Positions 16,931 through 24,844 of a stretch of DNA of 51,325 nucleotides are shown here, piece after piece. Where the stretch lies: positions 1 to 51,325 of the forward strand of contig NZ_BOPH01000104.1 in the NCBI RefSeq assembly GCF_016863655.1, written 5' to 3'. A program made the translations under genes and the position numbers. Under the pieces are notes generated by a model. It was given only the letters and a program-made list of their open reading frames with translations, was not told where the DNA came from and ran no database searches. This stretch comes from Virgisporangium ochraceum. GTDB taxonomy: Bacteria; Actinomycetota; Actinomycetes; Mycobacteriales; Micromonosporaceae. Every line of letters starts with the position of its first letter. The first letter of the stretch is position 1.

Positions 16931-17741
16931 GTCTTCGCCCATCGGCGGTAGCTGAGTAGGGCGCAGCCGAGGTCAGCGAAGGCTTGGAAGTGTTCGGCTT
17001 TGCGTTCGTAGCGTCGGACGAGGCGGCGGTTGTTGAGTAACCAGGACAGCGATGATTCGACGACCCAGCGGTGGCGGCCGAGGCGTTGCGAGGACTCGAC
17101 GTTCTTGCGGGCGATCCGGACGGTGATGCCACGTCGGCGGATCTCGGCGCGTAGCGCTGGAATGTCGTAGGCCTTGTCGGCGTGGAGTTTCCCGGGTCGG
17201 CGCCGGGGATGCCCACGCCGGCTGGGGATCGGCGCGAAGGAGTCCAGCAGCGGCACCATGACCTGCGAGTCGTGGACGTTCGCGGCGGTGATCAGGACCG
17301 CGAGCGGGATACCGGTGCGGTCGCAGAGAACGTGGATCTTTGAGCCCGGTTTGCCGCGGTCGACCGGGTTTGGCCCCGTCGCATCCCCCTTTTCTCTGCC
17401 CGCACCGCGATCGAGTCGACCATCGCCCGCGACCAGTCGATCTCCGAGACCACGTTCAACCGGGTCAGGAACGCGGCATGCAGCCGTTCCCACAGCCCGG
17501 CATTCGTCCACTCGCCGAAGCGGCGGTGCACGGTGGCCCGGCTGGTTCCGAACATCGCCGCCGGCAGCGTCCGCCACGAACAGCCGGCCTGGACCATGTA
17601 CACGATCGCCGCCAGGACCGCTCGATCGCTGGCCCGTGGGGTTCCACCGCCTTGCGGCCGCGGCGGCGGCACCGGGATCAACGGCTGCGCGACCTGCCAG
17701 AAGTCATCCGGCGCCCAGGTACGGACCATGTCCTCGATCAC
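16921..17741 (-). CDS. IS5-family transposase (two frames, probable programmed frameshift)
   Basis: The first frame (17741 down to 17292, beginning MIEDMVRTWAPDDFW) holds the N-terminal DNA-binding part (SWRTLPAAMFGTSRATVHRR) and the first catalytic Asp (AMVDSIAVRAEKRG). The second frame, ending at 16921, continues with GSKIHVLCDRTGIPLAV, LHADKAYDIPALRAE (second Asp) and RHRWVVESSLSWL (catalytic Glu). The frames meet at GAAAAGGGGG (17394-17385 read on the minus strand), a classic slippery run. Frameshifting would give a single DDE protein of about 273 residues. This is usual for IS427-group elements, so I regard the transposase as active rather than broken. Confidence 0.88.
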
Positions 17742-17772
17742 GAATAGACAATCTTGCCGCAGGTGGCAGCCT

Positions 17773-17791
17773 CACCACCTGAGACACGCCC
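17773..17791. repeat. IS inverted repeat, transposase 5' end
   Basis: This is the perfect 19-bp partner of the repeat at 16912-16930. The TAA that follows at 17792-17794 is the second copy of the target duplication. Confidence 0.92.
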
Positions 17792-17794
17792 TAA

Positions 17795-18547
17795 ACCCTT
17801 CGACGGAATGCGTCGCGACGATCGCGATGGCGACTACCGGCGGTCAGCATGGCATGACCGTGCGGACGGAAGAGCCACCGTGACCCACTTTCACCCGTCG
17901 ATGAAGGACATGTGTCGGACCCGGCTGTTCCGGGTGACCGTCCGGCCGGGGGCGCTGGGTTATTCGTCCCCAGGAGAAACCCGACCGGTGCGGACCTATC
18001 CCGCCGCCTTACCGGTTCGGTTCGGCATCGGTGACGGATGACCGACCCTGGTCGGGGAACGATGGATCCTCGGCGGGGCGCTTTGCTTGGGACGCGAACT
18101 GGTGCCCTGCCAGTGGGGAAAGAACGGGCCGCATCTTTTCCTGTGAGGTTCAGCATGCGGTGGTGCCGGACGGTGTCGGTGCCGCAGGCACCTACCCGTT
18201 CCTGGTCGCCGGTCGAGCGGAGAAGCCAGTGGTCGCCGCGTCACCGCCCGCCGCGCCGGGCGAACCAGTGCCAGGGGTCACCGGTCAGTCCTCTGCCGCG
18301 TCCGGCAAGTGGCGCCCTGGCTCGCCGCGGCGTTCACCTGCGCGGCGGTCCAATTTGGAAACGGTGCCGCAGACATTGTTACTTCCGCACTGTTTCCTCT
18401 TGCGGCGCGCCCGAAAGGACCGTCTCGGCATTCGTCGGCTGCAATCATTCTGGACGTCACAGCGCTTCCACCGTGCTATCTTGGAATCGACATGCGGCTA
18501 CCTTTGAGCACAGATCCGGCCGCACTCACCGGCTACGGAGGTTCGAA
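17795..18547. other. Non-coding stretch between the IS and the biosynthetic cluster
   Basis: About 750 bases in which no frame gives convincing protein text. The first few bases hold AAGGG on the minus strand, the displaced ribosome site of the gene cut off by the IS. The part from 18340 to 18500 is visibly less GC-rich than its surroundings and probably contains the promoter of the FkbM gene; TATCTT near 18475-18480 could be a -10 element but no good -35 is in place. I see no RNA gene. Confidence 0.45.
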
Positions 18548-19342
18548 ATGACCATCCTGTCGGAGTCGAAAGCCTATCTTCGTTGGGCAGCGGGTCTGCG
18601 GGAGTCACTGCGAACCGTGCGTCCCCTGGACTATCCGCATGAACAGATCCTCATGCGGATCGACAGCCGGAAGCAGTTGTCACGGCTGCGTGCCTGCGCG
18701 AAAGAGCCCGAAACCGTCGAGTGGATTCATGCCAACGTCGTACCGGGTACCGCATTCTTCGACGTCGGCGCGAACGTAGGCGCCTACTCGCTGGTTGCGG
18801 CCGCGGCGGCCAAGGGTGAGTGCACGGTGTTCGCCTTCGAGCCCAGCTTCGCGACGTTCGCCGCGCTGTCGGAGAACATCGCGCTCAACGGCCGGGGTGA
18901 CGTGATCACACCGCTGCACGTGGCACTCGGCCGTGAAACAGCCATCCGCGACTTCCGGTACTCCAGCATGGTTCCCGGCGCCGCTCCACATAATCTGCAG
19001 GGGTCCACTCCCGGTTACACCGACGCCTGGCCGCTCACACGCACCAGCCTGCAAACCATCTCGTACCGGCTCGACGAGCTCGTGACGCGGTTCGGACTGC
19101 CGTACCCGGAAGTCCTGAAGATCGACGTCGACGGCGGTGAGATCAGTGTGCTCTCGGGCGCCGAAGGGTGCCTGGCGGACCGCCGGCTCCGCACCGTTCT
19201 CGTCGAGGTCAACGAGGAGCTCTATCCCGACGGCGAGTTGCACGCGCTTCTCGGGACGTTCGGGTTCACGGAGACCGACCGCCATCGCGAGAGGCGGGCC
19301 GACGTGCCGGATCACCAGTACAACAGCGTCTTCTTCCGCTGA
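18548..19342 (+). CDS. FkbM-family SAM-dependent methyltransferase
   Basis: 264 residues, ATG at 18548 with GGAGG six bases upstream. The SAM site is VVPGTAFFDVGANVGAYSL, with the acidic loop VFAFEPSFATF; KIDVDGGEISVLSGAE and the C-terminal VLVEVNEELYP are FkbM signatures. These enzymes usually O-methylate hydroxyl groups of natural products or sugars. It is the only plus-strand gene at the left end of the cluster and converges on the ABC exporter operon with ten bases between stops. A hydroxyl on the Ser-derived unit or one installed by the dioxygenase could be the target; this is inference. Confidence 0.85.
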   Translation: MTILSESKAYLRWAAGLRESLRTVRPLDYPHEQILMRIDSRKQLSRLRACAKEPETVEWIHANVVPGTAFFDVGANVGAYSLVAAAAAKGECTVFAFEPSFATFAALSENIALNGRGDVITPLHVALGRETAIRDFRYSSMVPGAAPHNLQGSTPGYTDAWPLTRTSLQTISYRLDELVTRFGLPYPEVLKIDVDGGEISVLSGAEGCLADRRLRTVLVEVNEELYPDGELHALLGTFGFTETDRHRERRADVPDHQYNSVFFR

Positions 19343-19352
19343 AGGGCCTCGG

Positions 19353-20156
19353 CTAGACGAAATCGTCGATGCCCAGCCGGAGCGCTCGTCGCACCTGGAT
19401 GGCCAGAACGACGAAAGCCACCACCGTCCACCCGGCACCCACGCAGAGCTCGGCGATCACCTCGTCCACCCACGGTTTCCCCTCAAGTCCGTTGCGCACC
19501 GCCTGGAGTCCGTGGCTCACCGGCAGGATCGTGCCCACGGCGTCGACGACCGGGATCCGGCCGGGCGGCAGGAAGACGCCGCTGGCCAGAAGAACGCCGA
19601 AGCTCACCGCGTTCGTCGCGAGCAGATCGGCCCGGCGTCCGACCGCGAGCAGGGTTGCGGCGAGCGTTGCCGCGCCGGTGGTGCACGCCATCAGAAGGTA
19701 GACCGGAAGCCACGGCAGAAGCGCCACAGTGGTCGAGGTTCGGCCCGTCACCACGCCGACCACCACCATGGCCACGGTCGCCATGGCGGTGGCGACCACG
19801 GGATACGGCCAGCAGCGCGCGGCCACGATCGCGAAGGGGTGCACCACACCGCTACGGATCCGCGCGAAGGTTCCCGCCCACTTGTCGGCCATCGGGACCT
19901 CGCCGACGTCCGTGCACAGCACCGCGATGATGAGCGCCGCGCTCCCGACGTACGCGAACTCCTTACCGTCGGGACCGCCCAGTACCGACCCCAGGACGGT
20001 GAAGAACAGCGCCTGGACCACCGCGCGTGGCAGGAGTGCGGTCAGCAGGATCACCGGCGGGTTCAAGGTCAGGAACTCCGTCAGTCCGAACCGGCTCACG
20101 GAGAGCAGACGGGCCACGGAGTCAGTCCAGCGCGAGCCGACCGGATTCGCGGGCAT
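19353..20156 (-). CDS. ABC-2 type exporter permease
   Basis: 267 residues with about six membrane segments and the ABC-2 pattern of a conserved loop before the last helices (FLPPGRIPVVDAVGTILPVSHGLQAVR). It overlaps the end of the preceding permease gene by 35 bases; ATG 20156 has GGTGAG upstream. With the next two genes it forms a heteromeric DrrAB-like exporter, probably for export of and resistance to the product. It is the last gene of the 16-gene minus-strand run. Confidence 0.85.
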   Translation of the reverse strand: MPANPVGSRWTDSVARLLSVSRFGLTEFLTLNPPVILLTALLPRAVVQALFFTVLGSVLGGPDGKEFAYVGSAALIIAVLCTDVGEVPMADKWAGTFARIRSGVVHPFAIVAARCWPYPVVATAMATVAMVVVGVVTGRTSTTVALLPWLPVYLLMACTTGAATLAATLLAVGRRADLLATNAVSFGVLLASGVFLPPGRIPVVDAVGTILPVSHGLQAVRNGLEGKPWVDEVIAELCVGAGWTVVAFVVLAIQVRRALRLGIDDFV

Positions 20157-20907
20157 TTCTCACCACCCGCTCGAACATCCACACCGCGACAACCCCGTAG
20201 ACGACCGTCAACCCGGCCAGCGCCGCCAGTTCACCCGTGCGCACCGATCCGCTCGCGGCGTGAGAGATGAACGCGCTCGCCCACCGAAGGCTGATCAGAG
20301 ACGACAGCCATCCGAACGGCCCCGGCAGTACGTCGGCCGGTATGAGCATTCCACCGAGCAGGTAGATGGGGTACATGAGTGCCCCGGACAGCTGGGCCCC
20401 GTACGGAGTCTGGATGAACAGGCAGGCGAGCAAGGTGCCGAGGACCGCTCCGGACAGCAGGGCCGCCATCGCGCCGACCAGCACCCAGCCGGGTCGCTCG
20501 ATGCGGACCGGCGTCCGGATCAGCAGGAGCGTCGCCGCCGCGGACGCCGCGACGACCACGGCGGCGTGTGCCAACGCACCCAGACACTTCCCGAACAGGA
20601 TCAGGTACGCGGGATATGCGCCGGTCAGCGACGCCGTCAGTGTGCCCTGCATCAGGTCGCTCCGGAGGATTCCGCCGGCCATCCAGATGGTCGTGTTCCA
20701 CAGCACCATGAGGATCACCGCGACGACGATCCGGTCGGCGCCGGCCGGGCCCGACGGCGACGCGACCCGCAGCGTGACGACGAGCAGAACCGCCGGCTGA
20801 ATCATCCCGAGGACGATCAGGCCCGGGTTCAGGCCCTGCTGCCGCACCTGCATCGTCGCGGCGGCGAGCATCACCCCGCCCACTCCGCCCATGCGGTATG
20901 CCGTCAT
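20122..20907 (-). CDS. ABC-2 type exporter permease
   Basis: 261 residues. The start at 20907 overlaps the ATPase stop as ATGA, so the genes are translationally coupled; the open frame further up lies inside the ATPase gene. Six hydrophobic segments are visible, including LNPGLIVLGMIQPAVLLVV, and the ABC-2 loop YPIYLLGGMLIPADVLPGP precedes the final helices. It pairs with the downstream permease, each probably half of the membrane channel. Confidence 0.85.
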   Translation of the reverse strand: MTAYRMGGVGGVMLAAATMQVRQQGLNPGLIVLGMIQPAVLLVVTLRVASPSGPAGADRIVVAVILMVLWNTTIWMAGGILRSDLMQGTLTASLTGAYPAYLILFGKCLGALAHAAVVVAASAAATLLLIRTPVRIERPGWVLVGAMAALLSGAVLGTLLACLFIQTPYGAQLSGALMYPIYLLGGMLIPADVLPGPFGWLSSLISLRWASAFISHAASGSVRTGELAALAGLTVVYGVVAVWMFERVVRNARESGRLALD

Positions 20908-21845
20908 CCCGTCGTCCGCTGATGGAACTCGGAATAGACGTCCTCGAGCCGCACCGGGGCCACGTCGACGTCGACGACCTCCACGGCGCCGAGCAGGCGG
21001 CTCAGCCCGCCGAACGAGTCGGGGCTCCAGTCCTTCACCGTCATGCGGGCTGTCCATACGTCACCGTCGACGGTGACGTCCGGATCGAGTCCCGCGATCT
21101 GGCCGGTGGACGGGCGCGCACCGCGACCGCGTACCGTCACGGTCGCCACGCAGTCAGCGGTACGGGCGAACTCCGCGACCGTCATGTCGCCGACGGTCGT
21201 CCCCTTCCGCAGCACGACGACCCGGTCGGCGAGCCTCTCGACGTCGAGCAGGAGATGGCTGGTGAGCAGGACGGAAACACCGCTGGATCGCAGGTCTCCG
21301 ATCACCCCGCGCACCCGCTCGGCCTCGATCGGGTCGAGCCCGGTCGTCGGCTCGTCGAGGAGGAGCAGGCGCGGCCGGCCCAGCAGCCCGATGGCCAGGT
21401 GGAGCCGCTGACGCATGCCCTTCGAGTAGGTCTGCACGGCCCGATCGGCGGCGTCCGCCAGACCGGCCTCGTTCAGCGCCGCGTCCACCCTGTCCTTCAA
21501 CCCGCGGCGCGGTGATCCGTTGATCGTGGCGAGGAACGTCATGTTCTGCCGGCCGCTCAGCCGGACGTACAGACCCCGGTCACCGCCGAACACCACGGCG
21601 ATGTCGGACCGGACGGCACGCGGTTCGCGCACGACATCGTTGCCGAACACGCTGACGCGCCCGGAGGTGGGCAGCAGGAGGGTCGACAGGATCCGCGTGA
21701 GCGTGGTCTTGCCCGCGCCGTTGCCGCCGAGCAGTCCGACAACCTCTCCCGGGCCGATCGTGAAGCTGACGTCCCGTAGGGCGTGGACCTCCTGCCCATC
21801 GGCTCGGAACACCCGGCCAACGGCATCGATCTCCACGGCCGCCAC
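20904..21845 (-). CDS. ABC exporter ATP-binding subunit (DrrA-like)
   Basis: 313 residues, GTG at 21845 with GGGAGGTGA seven bases upstream. Walker A is LLGGNGAGKTT, the signature is YSKGMRQRL, and Walker B plus Glu is RLLLLDEPTTGLDP, followed by the switch His in LLTSHLLLDVE. The 80-residue C-terminal extension is typical of antibiotic-export DrrA-type subunits. It powers the two following permeases. A 50-base gap separates it from the upstream gene, the largest but one in this run, so an extra promoter is possible. Confidence 0.9.
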   Translation of the reverse strand: MAAVEIDAVGRVFRADGQEVHALRDVSFTIGPGEVVGLLGGNGAGKTTLTRILSTLLLPTSGRVSVFGNDVVREPRAVRSDIAVVFGGDRGLYVRLSGRQNMTFLATINGSPRRGLKDRVDAALNEAGLADAADRAVQTYSKGMRQRLHLAIGLLGRPRLLLLDEPTTGLDPIEAERVRGVIGDLRSSGVSVLLTSHLLLDVERLADRVVVLRKGTTVGDMTVAEFARTADCVATVTVRGRGARPSTGQIAGLDPDVTVDGDVWTARMTVKDWSPDSFGGLSRLLGAVEVVDVDVAPVRLEDVYSEFHQRTTG

Positions 21846-21895
21846 GGGCGGTCACCTCCCGGCTCTGCGAGTGCTGCACTCACGATACATGCGTA

Positions 21896-22528
21896 TCACG
21901 TCGGTCGATGCGTCGTCGCCAGCATCGAGGCGATCGTCGCGGTGGCGTCACCGACGGCCTGGAAGTAGTCGTCGACCGACCGACCGGCGGCCGGCGCAAG
22001 CACCACGTCGTAGACGTCGAACGTCCGTCCGGACGCCAGACACCGCAACCCGTTGCGCCAGACCTGCAGGTCGACCGCCGCCGGAAGCCGCTGCCCGTCC
22101 TCGACGGTTCGGGCCAGCCGGACCAGTGTCTCTCTCACGTCGTCGGCCACGTCGTCGTCGACGGGCAGCACGCCGATCTCACGGCACGCCGGCCGAAGCG
22201 GCAGCTCCGCGTACACGTGACCCGCACAGCTGTTGTAGGTGACCCAACCACGCCCGACCGCCGCGCGGACCAAGGGCCGAACACCCTCCTCGATGCACTG
22301 CAGCCACTGCGCGTCGTGGGGGGTCAGGTCCGGCGCACTGTAGGCGGCCGGCTCCCCGGTCGCATTGACATTTCCGAATCTCGACCTGGCCAACCGGTAG
22401 TACCCGGACGGACGGCCCGAGTGCGGCGAGCGCCAGCGGGCCACGAACTCCATGACGTCGTCCATGTCGTTGCGGTACGGCGCCATCGGCGGCCGGTACG
22501 GTGGGTTCCGGCTATCGGTCAGCCGCAT
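21896..22528 (-). CDS. Protein of unknown function (YNSCAGH motif)
   Basis: 210 residues; I do not recognise the family. The ATG at 22528 overlaps the upstream nucleotidyltransferase stop (22519), so it is coupled to it. The start is Pro/Arg-rich (SRNPPYRPPMAPYRND). The centre has GWVTYNSCAGHVYAELPLRP, whose Cys and His could bind metal or act catalytically. A predicted alpha/beta region ends with DDYFQAVGDATATIASML. No signal peptide or membrane segment is seen. Its placement inside the tailoring operon suggests a biosynthetic or self-protection role. Confidence 0.6.
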   Translation of the reverse strand: MRLTDSRNPPYRPPMAPYRNDMDDVMEFVARWRSPHSGRPSGYYRLARSRFGNVNATGEPAAYSAPDLTPHDAQWLQCIEEGVRPLVRAAVGRGWVTYNSCAGHVYAELPLRPACREIGVLPVDDDVADDVRETLVRLARTVEDGQRLPAAVDLQVWRNGLRCLASGRTFDVYDVVLAPAAGRSVDDYFQAVGDATATIASMLATTHRPT

Positions 22529-23460
22529 TCCGCACCCTCGCTCGCCGATACCTCGCCGGCACCGAGAGACCTCGCCCAGTCGATCATCTGCCCTCCAGTG
22601 ATGGGAACGTGCTCGTCGCCGCGGCGCAGGAGCCACGTCGACGAATAGCGGTGCGGTGTCCATCCCGGCCCCCTGACTCGGGCCGGACACGGACTGGGCG
22701 TGGCGTTCACCGGCCACACGGAAAGGAGAATCTCGGCCATCACCACTTGAAGTTGACGGAAGAGAGCCTCGAGGTGGCACGTCGCGAACCCACCGTGGTC
22801 GATGTCGCGAAACCGGGTCGACACCGGCCGGTGCCCCAGTCTCGCCTGAAGGATCGGCAGCCACTTCTCACCGAGCAACGGCATGCCGGCCGCGGCGATC
22901 TCCGCGAGCGCCGCGTGAACGACGATCTGCCGCCACACGACGGCCGCGGAGTCGAGCATCGACGCCTCCGCGCAGCCCACCAGATCCTCCGCCAGACTGC
23001 CTATCCATTCCGCCTGATGCGCCACGGCCCATTGGCGGTAGACGGCGCGTTCCGCGGCCGACGACACCGCTACGGCGGGTCCGGGGATCCGCACTGCGGT
23101 CATGTACCGGGTCAGCCCCTCGATGTTCGCGCGCACAGCCCCGAACGTGTCCAGATGCGAGAGCCCCACGTCGAACGAGCCCAGCAGCGACCGGATAGCG
23201 GCCAGGTCGGCGTGGTCGTACGTCACCACGTCGACCCGTGTCCCGTCGACGATCCGGCTGAAGCGGCTGTGCCGGCCGAACCGGCCGCGGTCGGCCACCA
23301 CCAGCCGGATGTCGATGTCGCTGCGCTGATGGGCAAACCCGCACGCGAGCGCACCCTCGACCCAGACGTCCGCGACGCCGGCTCCGCCGCGAAGTTCGTC
23401 GCCCACCGTCGCGGCGATCGCGAGGCGCTTCGTCGCCGCTTCCGTCGGTGTCGCGCTCAT
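22519..23460 (-). CDS. MNT-type nucleotidyltransferase
   Basis: 313 residues, ATG at 23460, five bases after the methyltransferase stop. The nucleotidyltransferase signature is VEGALACGFAHQRSDIDIRL: the usual GS is GA, but the two catalytic Asp (SDIDI) are intact, with a third candidate in RVDVVTYD. The remaining 200 residues are helical, as in kanamycin/streptomycin adenylyltransferases and MNT antitoxins. It could adenylylate the product for self-resistance, or activate an intermediate. A second, unrelated nucleotidyltransferase lies at 34228-34848. Confidence 0.7.
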   Translation of the reverse strand: MSATPTEAATKRLAIAATVGDELRGGAGVADVWVEGALACGFAHQRSDIDIRLVVADRGRFGRHSRFSRIVDGTRVDVVTYDHADLAAIRSLLGSFDVGLSHLDTFGAVRANIEGLTRYMTAVRIPGPAVAVSSAAERAVYRQWAVAHQAEWIGSLAEDLVGCAEASMLDSAAVVWRQIVVHAALAEIAAAGMPLLGEKWLPILQARLGHRPVSTRFRDIDHGGFATCHLEALFRQLQVVMAEILLSVWPVNATPSPCPARVRGPGWTPHRYSSTWLLRRGDEHVPITGGQMIDWARSLGAGEVSASEGAECG

Positions 23461-23465
23461 CACGC

Positions 23466-24116
23466 CTATCTCCGGTAGCGCCCGAACGCCAGGTCTCCTG
23501 TGCCGGCGACGACCTCCACCGGCGACGGTAGTCCGAAGTAGTGGTCGGACGCCCGCTTCACACCGGGCAGGCCGTTCCACGCCCGCGGATTCCGCTCGAC
23601 ATCCGCATAGTCGTCGATGATGAGCGCTCCCTTCCTGGACAGCAACGGCACCGTGTGCTCGAGGCTGACCAGGATCGAGTCGTAGAAGTCACCGTCCAGG
23701 TAGGCGAAGGCGATCGGTTGGGTCAGTGCCCGCGGAAGCGTCTCCTCGAACCAGCCTTCGTGGATGACCGGGTACCGGAGCTGCCACTTGTCGTGCGTGG
23801 CCAGGAAATCGGGGACGGTGGTCGCGATCTCCCCCGCACCGAGGTGGTCGGAGTCGTGCTCGCCCGGCTCGGGCAGACCGCGGAACGAGTCGAAGACCCA
23901 GATCTCGCGATCGGTGTCGCCGGCGTCGTCGAGCACCGCTCGCATCCACACGCTCATCGCCCCTCGGAAGCAGCCGAGTTCGACGACCACGCCCGCGACG
24001 CTCTCACCGACCATCCGCGTCAGCTCCGACCTCACCACGGTCAACCGGTCGGGATCGACCGTTCCGGCGTGTTCGTCCAGCAACCACGCTTCCAGGTCGT
24101 CGAGTCGAACGCTCAT
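23466..24116 (-). CDS. TylF/macrocin-type O-methyltransferase or related
   Basis: 216 residues. Features of the TylF family: GVVVELGCFRGAMSVWMRAV (SAM site), EIWVFDSFRGLPEP, IAFAYLDGDFYDSILVSLEH (metal-binding Asp residues) and ALIIDDYAD. These are metal- and SAM-dependent methyltransferases that usually act on sugar or amino-acid hydroxyls. ATG 24116 has GGAG at a good distance; an in-frame GTG at 24140 overlapping the Nudix stop (GTGA) is an alternative. It would be the second methyltransferase of the cluster, with the FkbM enzyme. Confidence 0.8.
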   Translation of the reverse strand: MSVRLDDLEAWLLDEHAGTVDPDRLTVVRSELTRMVGESVAGVVVELGCFRGAMSVWMRAVLDDAGDTDREIWVFDSFRGLPEPGEHDSDHLGAGEIATTVPDFLATHDKWQLRYPVIHEGWFEETLPRALTQPIAFAYLDGDFYDSILVSLEHTVPLLSRKGALIIDDYADVERNPRAWNGLPGVKRASDHYFGLPSPVEVVAGTGDLAFGRYRR

Positions 24117-24136
24117 CTTCGCTCCGAGTTCTGCGC

Positions 24137-24649
24137 TCACCAGTCGTCGGCGAGCACGTCGTGGCCGTCCGCCGAGAGCGAGTACACCAACCTGTCGGTG
24201 ACCTGCGGCAGAAGATACTTCGCCGGCAGGTCGACGATCGGCACCCACTCGAAACCGATCTGCATCGGATCCACCGGGTCGCTGAACCGTGGCTCGCCCG
24301 TCGCCGGTGTCGTCGCCATGAAGTTGAACTGCACCTTCTGCACGTCGCCGTACTTGCCACCCCAACCCTCGGGGACGTATTCGACGACGAACAGCAGTCG
24401 CCTCACGTCGACCGGAAGACCGGTCTCCTCGAGGACCTTCCGCCTGGCGGCAGCGCGCAGGAACTCGCCTTTGCGGGCCTTTCCGCCAGGAAGGTTGTAG
24501 TGGAACTCACCGTCATCGTATGACAGCAGCAGTACGCAACCGTTGCGCACGACGGCGACTTTGACCGATACGCTGATCTCTGGTAGCAAAGGGAACTCCC
24601 CGCGATCGGCATGGCCAGCGAGTGAGCGCGTCCGCCCACCCGCTGGCAT
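24137..24649 (-). CDS. Nudix hydrolase-like protein
   Basis: 170 residues. The Nudix box is GKARKGEFLRAAARRKVLEE plus TGL, residues 56-78. It fits GX5EX7REUXEEXGU except that the Glu of REU is Lys71, which removes one metal-pocket residue; EE at 74-75 remain. The C-terminal part (FEWVPIVDLPAKYLLPQV) is typical. It starts four bases after the stop of the 52-residue peptide gene. It might cleave a nucleotidyl adduct made by the neighbouring nucleotidyltransferase or remove a damaged intermediate; both ideas are inference. Confidence 0.75.
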   Translation of the reverse strand: MPAGGRTRSLAGHADRGEFPLLPEISVSVKVAVVRNGCVLLLSYDDGEFHYNLPGGKARKGEFLRAAARRKVLEETGLPVDVRRLLFVVEYVPEGWGGKYGDVQKVQFNFMATTPATGEPRFSDPVDPMQIGFEWVPIVDLPAKYLLPQVTDRLVYSLSADGHDVLADDW

Positions 24650-24653
24650 GATC

Positions 24654-24812
24654 TCAGCGTCGGTCGGTCTTGGCGGCGAGCGCCTCCTCGACGCGGCGCC
24701 AATCCCGCGTGCTCACACTGGACGTGTGAGCCGTGGGACGCACTGCGCCCTCGTCACGGCGGAACTCACGCAACGCCGCCAGGAACGTGCCGAAATCCAC
24801 GTTGTCCTGCAT
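24654..24812 (-). CDS. 52-residue peptide, candidate RiPP precursor or small helper
   Basis: The ATG at 24812 has a perfect GAGGAGG site seven bases upstream, unusually strong for such a small frame, and the gene fits neatly between its neighbours (32 and 4 bases). The first 22 residues (MQDNVDFGTFLAALREFRRD start) look helical and leader-like. A Thr/Ser-rich stretch TAHTSSVSTRDW follows, then a helical basic end AAKTDRR. No Cys is present, nor the FxSxx end used with FxsB-type radical SAM enzymes. It is a candidate substrate for the YcaO, radical SAM and HExxH enzymes upstream, or a small accessory protein. I do not recognise a family. Confidence 0.65.
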   Translation of the reverse strand: MQDNVDFGTFLAALREFRRDEGAVRPTAHTSSVSTRDWRRVEEALAAKTDRR

Positions 24813-24844
24813 GCCAATCCTCCTCTCCCCAACTCGTCGGGATA

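Larger units (their letters stand above)
16912..17791. mobile_element. IS5-family insertion sequence
   Basis: An 880-bp element bounded by perfect 19-bp inverted repeats starting GGGCGTGTCTCAGG and flanked by a TAA target duplication (16909-16911 and 17792-17794). It encodes one DDE transposase in two overlapping frames on the minus strand. The short TNA-type duplication, size and two-frame layout fit the IS427-like group of IS5. It looks intact and recent, because repeats and duplication are unchanged. It separates the last NCNxQG paralogue from its putative ribosome site. Confidence 0.9.

Noticed and set aside
15935..16942. Intact 335-residue gene beginning at 16942
   Set aside because: Its first residues are IS sequence and it has no membrane anchor; the true anchor is encoded in the other frame from 16905.
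18031..18507. Open frame of 158 codons between the IS and the FkbM gene
   Set aside because: No ribosome site, no family resemblance, and composition of non-coding sequence; several overlapping frames are equally open.
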